In this document: piece after piece, positions 56,352 through 64,000 of the stretch | How positions within the stretch are numbered: position 1 is the first letter of the stretch | Layout of the letters: the number at the start of each line of letters is the position of its first letter | From: Orobanche coerulescens | Taxonomy: Eukaryota; Streptophyta; Magnoliopsida; Lamiales; Orobanchaceae | Assembly: GCA_033398695.1 (NCBI GenBank) | Contig: CM065819.1 | Location: 10,341,501-10,405,500, forward strand | Length of the DNA stretch: 64,000 bases | Reading direction: 5' to 3' | Made by a program: the position numbers and the translations under genes | Notes under the pieces: generated by a model | What the model was told of the DNA's origin: nothing | Database searches by the model: none | Seen by the model: only the letters and a program-made list of their open reading frames with translations

Positions 56352-59300
56352 TGATTAACACCCTCATTTGGAATGTTAGGGGATGGGTAAGAAAGATGCT
56401 AAACGGAATGTTAAAAACTCCGAGTAGAGACCACCACGTGAATATTTTGGCTCTAATTGAGCCTAAAATTTCACTTGATGCGCCTACTTTTGTAAATATC
56501 TCTGTTTGAAAAGTGGTTGCTAATCAAAGTAACCACATTTGGGTGTTCTTTGATCACAATTTTTCTTTTCAAATCTTGAAAACACCGCTCACTTGCTCCA
56601 CATGAAAGTCGGTTCAAATGCTTCTCCGTCCCCTATTATTTAACCATTGTATATGGGAAAATACTAGGTCGAAAGGAGGGCTCTTTGGGATGACCTTCTT
56701 CTTGTAGCAATAATCAGGGGCCGTGGATTGTGGGAGGCGATTTTAATATCATTTTACACTCCCATGAAAAAAAAAGGTGGAGCGTTTCCTACCCCTTCGG
56801 AGATGGAAGACTTCCATGATGCTCTTTTTTACTGTAATCTTATAGACTTTGGCTTCTTTGGTTCGCCGTTTACGTGGTATAGCAATTTTATTTGGCAAAG
56901 ACTCGATAGAGTTTTACACTCTCCGGCTTGGTTTGATACCTTCCCGGATTCGAGTGTAAAACACCTATCCCGCCTTCACTCGGACCATTCGGCGATTTTA
57001 TGTAGTTTTGGTAACAACAAGTTCAAACCTAAACCCTCGTTTCGTTTTCAAAATATGTGGATCAGGCATAAAGATTTTCTGGGGATTGTTAGAGATTCAT
57101 GGCAGATCCCGGTTCATTCGTCGGGTATGCCCAAACTTTTGAACAAACTTTCGAGAGTTAAACTTTCTTTAAAAGATTGGAATAAAACACATTTTGGCGA
57201 TATTTTCACTAAAGTTGCTGAAGCTAGGGAGCTAGTGTCGGATGCTGAGATCAAGTTTGATAATAACCCTTCCGACAACAATCTTATTTTTTTAAAAAAT
57301 ACCAGAGCAAATCTCAATCTTACGATGGCTATGGAAGAGGACTTTTGGAAACAAAAAACCAATCTTAAATGGTGCCTCGAAGGGGAACGGAACACCAAAT
57401 TTTTTCATGACCTTGTCAAATCCAAAAGGAGCAAAGCCAAAATCTTTCAAATTATGGATGGCATCCAAATCACGGACCCCGTCGATATCCAAAAATCTGG
57501 AGTTAATTACTTCTCTACCTTTTTTAAATGTTCTGATTTTACTCCGGCTGATATTAAGCCGGACATTATCCCCTGTCTCATTAATACTGTTGATAACCAC
57601 AATTTGTGTGCCATGCCGGATGTGGATGAAATTAAACAAAAATTTTTTAGTATTGATCCGGCGGTGTGGCCGGCCCGGATGGTTTTAATGCCTTATTTTT
57701 TCATAAGTGCTGGGACATTATTGCTACGATGTATGTGAGGCGGTGTGGGATTTTCCTCCGAAACCCCATGCCCAAATCCTTTTCGTGTACTACTATTTCT
57801 CTTATCCCCAAATGCTCTCCCCCTTGCTTGGAAGGATTTTAGGCCGATAAGCCTTTGTAATACCACTTATAAAATCATTGCGAAAATCCTCGATGCAGTT
57901 GGGCCGCCTTCTTCCGAAAATTCTAAGCCCAATCAACTGCTTCATTAAAGGCCGCCTCATTACGATAATATTTTAACGGCCCAAGAAGTCTGTCATGACA
58001 TATCTACAGCTGATTCAAACGTTTTGATTAAATTAGATATGGAAAAAGCCTACGATAGGCTTAACTGGGCTTTTCTATTAAAAATTTTAAAAGCCTTTGG
58101 CTTCTCGGATGCTTGGGCTGCCATGATTTATCGTTGCATTTCAAATTGTTGGTTTTCGATTCTCATTAATGGGAGCCCTGTGGGCTTTTTTAAATCCGAC
58201 AGGGGCATCAGACAAGGTGACCCCCTGTCGCCTCTTCTCTTTGTGATTGCGTTCGACTATTTATCTAGACTATTGGATAAAACTTTTCTTGCCCACCCCG
58301 ATATGTTTTTCAAAATCAGGAAGAAGGTTCGGATTTCACACCTTGCTTATGCTGATGATGTGTTAATCTTTACCAATGCTTCCTACAATAATCTCCTCAT
58401 TCTCAAAAATTGCCTAGATCACTATACCGCGAGCTCAGGACAAAAAATTAATAACTCTAAAAGTTCTTTTATTTTTGCCAAGCCGAACAATTTGTTGGTT
58501 CGTATGGTGAAACAAACGACTGGATTTTCTCAAACGAGTCTCCCAATTAATTATTTGGGAGCCCCATTATGGAAAGGGAATCAAACTTTTGACATGTATG
58601 GTGAGCTTATTGCTAAAACCAGCGCCAAATTCCAGTCGTGGAATCACCTATTACTTACCTCGGGTGGCAGACTAGAACTTATTAAAACTACCCTGAGCTC
58701 TATTCCTTTCTATTGTCTCCAAGTCCTTAAACCCCCTAAAAATGTCATTATCTTCTTCGAACGGCTTTTTAACAAATTTCTTTGGGGTTCCAACGACAAT
58801 AGAAAGAGACTTCATTGGGCAGCATGGCTTAGGCTCTATTACCCTAAGGAAGAAGGTGGTCTTGGTTGTAGGAGTCTGGGGGACATCATTAAAGCGGCTC
58901 AAATTAAACTTTGGTGGAGGTTTCGTACCTCATCTAATATTTGGACCCAATTCATGAAAGCTAAATATTGTAAACGTCTCCACCCCATGGTGGTTAAATC
59001 CAACCCCAATGACTCTCCTACCTGGAAAAATCTTTGTGACATTCGTTCCTTAGCTGATAAATGGATTTTTTGGTATATTGGTGATGGCGATATCTCGTTT
59101 TGGCACGACAATTGGTGTGACTTTAGCCCGCTGTCCCAATGGGCTTCTAACCCCCGGCTAAACACCACCATTAACAATTTTTGGACTTCACACGGATGGG
59201 ATCGATCCAAACTTCTCTCCGTCATTCCCTCGGATCTTGGGGATTACGTTATGACTTTTCCCACTCATGTAGAGTCGGGCCCTATCGCTAATAAGGCCGT

Positions 59301-60365
59301 CTGGAAACTTACCTCCCACGGCGGTTTTTCCTTTAAAAGTGCGTGGGAGGCTATCCGCCAACGTCATGATACTCATCTTATTTTAAAACATTGTTGGAAT
59401 CAAATTATTACCCCTACTATGTCGTTTTTCATGGTTAGACTTTTGAAAAAATGGATTCCCACTCCGGACGGCCTTAGTACGAGGGGCATTATTGCTGATA
59501 ATTCTTGTTTTTGTTGTGATAGCACCGAGGACCTGCCCCATCTTTTTCTTAATGGCCCGATCGCAACTTCGGTTTGGGCAACTTTTGTTCCTTATTGGGC
59601 ATCCCTCTTTTACAAACCAGATCTATTTCTTTAGTTATATCCCATTGGTTTAATAAAGCCTCGGGTGCTATCCACATTTTACGCATCATTCCGATACTCA
59701 TTCTGTGGTTTATTTGGTGCTCTAGGAACGACATGCGGGTCAAGAAGATTCCGTTCACGGCTCGGTAGTGTGCGATCGAATTTGGGACTACTGCTCATGA
59801 TTAAAGGCCACAAATGGATTCCGCCGCGGGCACAGGCTAGGCGCACCGCTCTTTCGGATATTTTGGGTCTTCATTTACGCCCCGCAATTTTATTAATAAT
59901 TTTGCATGTAATTGTAATAACAAAAAAGAAAAAAATCTACATAGTGAGATGGGTCGGGCCGACTCACAGGACAACCAAAATCAACAGACGGGGCCTCAAA
60001 AGGCAACCCCGGGAGTCGGGTGTGGGGGATTGCTAGGAATTTTTGGGCGAACCTATCTTTGCTTTTCACGAATTTATCGGCAACCATTCTAATAATTTTG
60101 CCGATCTTTTGCTATTTGGAGAGCGCTGGACCTTTGCCACGACAGAAACATTCGTAAGGTTTGGGTTGAGATGGACTCGGCCATTGCCCTTTCCCTAGTC
60201 AACTCGCCTAACAAGGGTAATTGGCAAGTGCTAAACATCTGTCACAAAATTGCATCGTTCAGGCGTGTCATGGATATCTCATTCTCTCACATTTATCGGG
60301 AAGGGAACACCATTGCGGACCACCTCGCTAATGAAGGTTATAAGTTCGAAATTTTCACTTTATAG
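56351..60365 (+). pseudogene. LINE ORF2: endonuclease, RT, zf-RVT, RNase H (broken)
   Basis: ATG 56351 gives MINTLIWNVRGW, the start of the AP-endonuclease; ILALIEPK, WIVGGDFN (frameshifted near 56740), RLDRVL and SDHSAIL follow. RT: frameshifts around 57660-58020, then a long open frame 58024-59634 with IKLDMEKAYDRLNW, GIRQGDPLSPLLF and catalytic YADD at 58348-58359. The zf-RVT region (WKLTSHGGFSFKSAW, CFCC) lies near 59300-59530. RNase H is out of frame: DGASKGNPG near 59980 and SFSHIYREGNTIADHLANEG near 60280-60350. The role is copying the element at nicked DNA; it is inactive in this copy. Confidence 0.88.
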
Positions 60366-60561
60366 CCCGTCGATCATTCGGGAAGATTAATGGCTTGATT
60401 CGGCTCGATAAAAATAATTTTCCATATGTTAGGTTTAAATAATCTAGTCGGCTGTTATTGTCATTAATCGGGGCGTGTAGAGGGGCTCGTCCTCCCTCAA
60501 TCTCTTTGGGCGTGTAGTGGGCCTCGTCCCCCCACATTTCTGATCCAGTTAATAAATTTGG

Positions 60562-60601
<40 letters not shown>
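60562..60601 (+). repeat. LINE 3' tail: T-run followed by poly(A)
   Basis: About 14 T then about 26 A just before the AAGTCTTA duplication. The A-run fits LINE retrotransposition; the preceding T-run is not a usual part and could form a T:A hairpin. Confidence 0.8.
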
Positions 60602-60607
<6 letters not shown>

Positions 60608-61989
60608 TATCATCTCATTTGGAAGCATGTGAGGAAAACAACATGCTAATCAACATAAAATAAAAAATCACATCAAGACAAAGTGGAGAGGGAGGTGGGG
60701 CGGCCCCATGAGGAAATTCCCAAAAACGGGCCGACTCACTCGGCTCGTGTATCGGACGTTCGTCAAACGACTCTGTTAAATGCACTCCATTTTATTTCCA
60801 ATGTATTTATACTAATTAATTAATCCAATTAATTAATTATATCAAATACAAATATATTTCTCTAAGAAATTTTATTTATGAATTAAATTAATTACCGAGT
60901 AACTTAATTTCAATTCATAAGACCGCTATTTTGATTTATCTAATAAATCATAATTAGATATCCAATATCTAATATTATTAGAGAGATAATAAAATCACAT
61001 TTATCCGTCAACACTCCTGATGTGCGACTCTGTAGGTCCGTCTCAACCGGCATTGGGAAGAACCAATGAGTGCGGGAAGCACTAAGCCAGCCTAGCGGAC
61101 CGCTCTGTAAACCCCGACTGAGAACGAATGAAGGGATCAATCCAGAGCCATTATGTCGTGAATACTATATACGTATATACCCTTCATCAGATGTCCCGGT
61201 CCAGTCTTTGGGTCACGGTAATGTCAAACCCTACTGTTGACTAGACACTATACATGTGTTAATGAAAATCAAGACCGAGTGATTACTAGTATATCTAATG
61301 CGACTAGATCAAAATTCTTTGACCAAAGACTTGTGATCTTATTTGCCATCAACCGTATAGGACATTCTCCTGCTCACTAACAGGAGATAAAATCCTTTCT
61401 TGGAGTATAGTAAAAACTGCTACCTACCCGTATAGTCCGCACTTCGAGGTTAACTCAGCGATTAAGCAAATGAGTCTAACTACTATAATGACAAACTAAA
61501 CGTCACAGGCACATCTCCGGCTGAACCCTCAAGTCAAAGGTCCACGTATACTATCACAACCTTTCGATTCGTCATCGACTCTCCAAGAGTGAATACCGTG
61601 TGACTGAATCAAGTACGAGTCGTGTTCGAGTATACTGGTCCCACCAATATACTTATAACTATGCTATCATGACATGCACACGTCCTAGCATCAGTTATAC
61701 AAGTCTTACTCAAAACTTAATGCCTAATTAAGTTTATCGACTTGCGAACAGTTTACGTAAATAAAGTTTAAACACTTCCAGTGCATTTTCTCTTATCTGA
61801 TAACGAGAATGAAATGTTTGCTTTTATTTACATGGACTTCACTTCAATATTTACCAAATCAAGAATGCATTTGAAATATAATAAACAGTGAATGAATCAT
61901 ATTGCCTTTTATTGATAATTCCATAATTACAAGTACAATGCCCCTTCTCTCTCATCCCTTGAGTGACATTCGAGGGCATATTACTAACA
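60602..61989 (-). repeat. copia-B 3' LTR, inner part
   Basis: Resumes the LTR after the LINE and matches the reverse complement of the copia-A LTR with moderate divergence (for example 'gcgactctgtaggtccgtctc' versus copia-A near 16240). It ends at 61989 with TTACTAACA, i.e. TGTTAGTAA on the minus strand; the polypurine tract AGTGGGAGAT on the minus strand abuts it. Confidence 0.85.
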
Positions 61990-62019
61990 ATCTCCCACTT
62001 GCACTAAATGCCACACATC

Positions 62020-63715
62020 ATGATATCCAATACCCACGTTATTCAGATGCCTTTCCAAGACAGTCTGAGATAATGGCTTAGTCAGCGTGTCAGAGACATT
62101 GTCTTCTGAGTCTACTCTTTGCAACGAAACATATCCCTTTTAACCATCTCTCGAACGATGTGATACTTTATCTCTATATGCTTGATGTTGTGCTGAGCCC
62201 TTGTCTCCTTGGATTGGGCGACAACTCTATCATTATCACAGAATAGTGAAGGCAGCTCCGCATTAGGCACCACTTGAAGTTCTTGCACAAACTTTTGCAT
62301 CCAAAATGCTTCCTTACTTGCCTCTGAGGCAGCTTGGTACTCTGCTTGGCAGGTGGAATATGGAGTAGCGCTTTGCTTGGAGATTCTCCAAGATACTGCT
62401 CCTCCATTGAGAGTAAACAAGTACCCAGATGTCGACTCAGAGTCATCCTTATCTCCTTGAAAATCAGAAATGGTGAATCCAACCACCTTCAGTTATCCAC
62501 CACTGTAAGTAAGAACCATATCTCTAGTTCTTCTCAAGTACTTAAGAATGTTCTTGACGGCAGTCCAGTGTTCCCCTCCCGGGTTTGCTTGAAAATGACT
62601 TACCATACTAACAGCATAGGCTAAGTCCAGTCTCGTGCACAGCATAGCGTACATGAGGCTACCCACTGCCGAGGCATAGGGCACCTTACTCATCTCTCTT
62701 TATCTTCCTCACTTTGAGGACACATTTTTGTGGTGAGATGAATTCCATGTTGCATGGGAAGGAATCCTCTTTTAGATTCGTCCATCTTGAATCTTCTCAG
62801 GACCTTATCTATATAGAGGGCTTGGGAAAGTCCTATCATTCTTCGCGGTCTATCTCTATAAAGACGGATCCCTAGAATATAGGAATCTTCTCCCAAGTCT
62901 TTCATGGATAATGTTTTAGAAAGCCAAGCTTTCACAGTGCTGAGCATTACTACGTTATTTCCTATAAGTAGAATATCATCTACACATAGTACTAAGAACG
63001 TAATATTGCTCCCACTGACCTTTTTATAAACATATGGATCCTCCTCATTTCGCACGAAGTCAAAGTCCTTGACTGCTTCGTCAAATCGAAGGTTCCAACT
63101 CCGAGAAGCTTGCTTCAGCCCATAAATGGCTCATTGCAGCTTACACATTTTATGAATATTAGATTTGGACACAAGACCCTTAGGCTGTTCCATATAGATT
63201 TCCTCCTCGAGGTATCCATTTAGAAAAGCCGTTTTGACATCCATTTGCCATATTTCATAATCGTAAAAGGCAGCAATGGCAATCATTATGCGAATCGACT
63301 TGATCATAGCTACGGGTGAGAAGGTATCATGATAATCGGTCCCTTCCCTTTGGGCATAACTCTTTGCCACAAGCCTGGCCATATAGGCGTCAACCTTGCT
63401 ACCCCCATCATTTTTTCTCTTATAGATCCATTTACTTCCAATAGGCTTTATGCCAGTTGTTAGATCTACTATAGTCTAGACCTGATTGGCATGCATCGAG
63501 TCTATCTCAGCTTCCATTGCTTCTTGCCATTTATCGGAGTCCACATCCACTATCGCTTGGTCATAGGTGACAGGGTCGTCCTCATGGCTATCAGGTACGT
63601 CGTGGAGACCTACTTCCTCGACATGTGTATAGCCATACCTCTCAGGTAAGTGAGACACCCTATCAGTCCTTCGAAGTGGAGGTTGTGTTACAATAGGTTC
63701 GGTTTGTGATCCCTG
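62020..63715 (-). pseudogene. copia-B pol fragment: RT and RNase H (broken)
   Basis: On the minus strand from about 63715: HLPERYGY, KWQEAMEAEIDSMHANQV with a stop, KSYAQREGTDYHDTFSPVAM (to about 63131), then RT to about 62690 and RNase H to about 62020 (TSGYLFTLNGGAVSW, QAEYQAASEASKEAF). The RT active site reads CVDD (62975-62986) where copia-A has YVDD, a TAT-to-TGT change. Frameshifts and stops occur near 63475, 63125 and 62690. Protein upstream of RT is absent. Confidence 0.85.
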
Positions 63716-63723
63716 ATCAGATG

Positions 63724-64000
63724 TGTAACACCCCAAACTCGGCGGATATTACAGTGCCGTGGACCCCCAACTGGGACTCACCAGGCGAATGAAACTTAAT
63801 GAATTAAATAATATAATAGTATTACCGAACCACATTATATCATTAATTACTCCGATGAGGAGTTTCAAGTACAACACACCCAGAAAAATACCGAATACAT
63901 GTATATTTTATATGAAGATAAAATATACAACACTGAATGAAAATGAATATCCAAACGGAAATCTGCAGCGGAAATATAAATGAAGAAACATGAATGACTG
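63724..64000 (-). repeat. LTR-D, gypsy (Tekay-like) LTR start, minus strand
   Basis: TGTAACACCCC followed by 'gtgccgtggacccccaactg' and 'actcaccaggcg', the reverse complement of the Tekay LTR 3' end. It interrupts copia-B and runs off the window edge. No coding sequence. Confidence 0.75.

Larger units (their letters stand above)
54462..60601 (+). mobile_element. L1-type LINE inserted in the copia-B LTR
   Basis: A 6.1-kb element with ORF1, ORF2 and a terminal A-run, flanked by AAGTCTTA (54454-54461 and 60602-60609), typical of target-primed reverse transcription. The tail is unusual: about 14 T (60562-60575) directly followed by about 26 A. Domain order is DUF4283-like ORF1, AP-endonuclease, RT, zf-RVT, RNase H, as in plant L1 elements. 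Both ORFs contain stops and frameshifts. The length suggests the 5' end is nearly or fully retained. Confidence 0.9.
53965..63723 (-). mobile_element. copia-B: minus-strand Ty1/copia element, 3' part, with a LINE in its LTR
   Basis: Same family as copia-A in reverse: the 3' LTR spans 53965-54461 and 60602-61989 (about 1.88 kb net), interrupted by a LINE. Interior 61990-63723 encodes RNase H and RT on the minus strand. The element is cut at 63724 by a gypsy LTR, so gag, integrase and the 5' LTR are outside or lost. Reading frames are broken. Confidence 0.85.

Overview
This window looks like repeat-rich nuclear DNA of a flowering plant. It contains a CACTA (En/Spm) DNA transposon, chromodomain Ty3/gypsy elements of the Tekay/Del kind with plant-type 'tggtatcggagc' primer sites, Ty1/copia elements, a plant L1-type LINE with a C-terminal RNase H, a Stowaway MITE and CCHC/zf-RVT protein modules. 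I cannot name the species, and I find no intact host gene. Nearly every base after 4181 can be assigned to a transposable element.

Layout. 1-4180: older AT-rich DNA with an LTR remnant, a degenerate hAT-like element with GGGTCCGGGT repeats, a ~108-bp tandem repeat, a well-preserved Stowaway MITE (2013-2271), a 95-bp tandem duplication, and a short GC-richer stretch that may be a host 5' leader (about 3531-3715). 4181-33886: a CACTA transposon whose TNP2-type transposase gene is cut into three pieces (4504-5250, 13250-13363, 31646-33886) by two independent Ty3/gypsy insertions. The first, gypsy-1 (5251-13249, minus strand, duplication AGAAA), is an 8.0-kb element with 2.7-kb LTRs and no recognisable coding capacity. 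The second, gypsy-2 (13364-31645, plus strand, duplication GATAT), carries gag-pol with a chromodomain. Its 5' LTR is itself split by a complete Ty1/copia element, copia-A (15278-24737, duplication GTGGG). 33887-48560: a pile of LTRs. LTR-X is present in both orientations, and there are also LTR-Y, a gypsy-2-like LTR (C) split by LTR-X, a gypsy-1-like LTR with internal sequence (B), and the 3' part of a SIRE-like copia element with its own 3' ORF and LTR. 48578-53038: a complete TR-GAG-type non-autonomous element (gag only, duplication GTTGG). 53039-64000: a Tekay-like LTR fragment (E), then copia-B on the minus strand. The 3' LTR of copia-B is interrupted by a 6.1-kb LINE (54462-60601, duplication AAGTCTTA). 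A last gypsy LTR begins at 63724.

How the parts relate. Target-site duplications and LTR pairs give a relative order: CACTA first, then gypsy-1 and gypsy-2 into its transposase exon, then copia-A into gypsy-2. Further right, copia-B lies in LTR-E and the LINE in copia-B. Gypsy-1 has no proteins, but it shares LTR ends, primer site, polypurine tract and a hairpin next to that tract with gypsy-2, so gypsy-2-like machinery probably mobilises it. Most coding regions carry frameshifts or stops; several stops are CGA-to-TGA changes, as expected from methylated-CpG decay.

The least expected feature is that several LTR families each carry a private cluster of short perfect palindromes: GTGCCGCGGCAC in gypsy-1, gypsy-2 and LTR-C; a TATCGGCCGATA-cored 16-mer in LTR-B; TTACGTACGTAA in LTR-X and the SIRE-like LTR; GGCGATCGCC in the TR-GAG element; and GGGCCGCGGCCC/CTGCCGGCAG in the copia-A leader.
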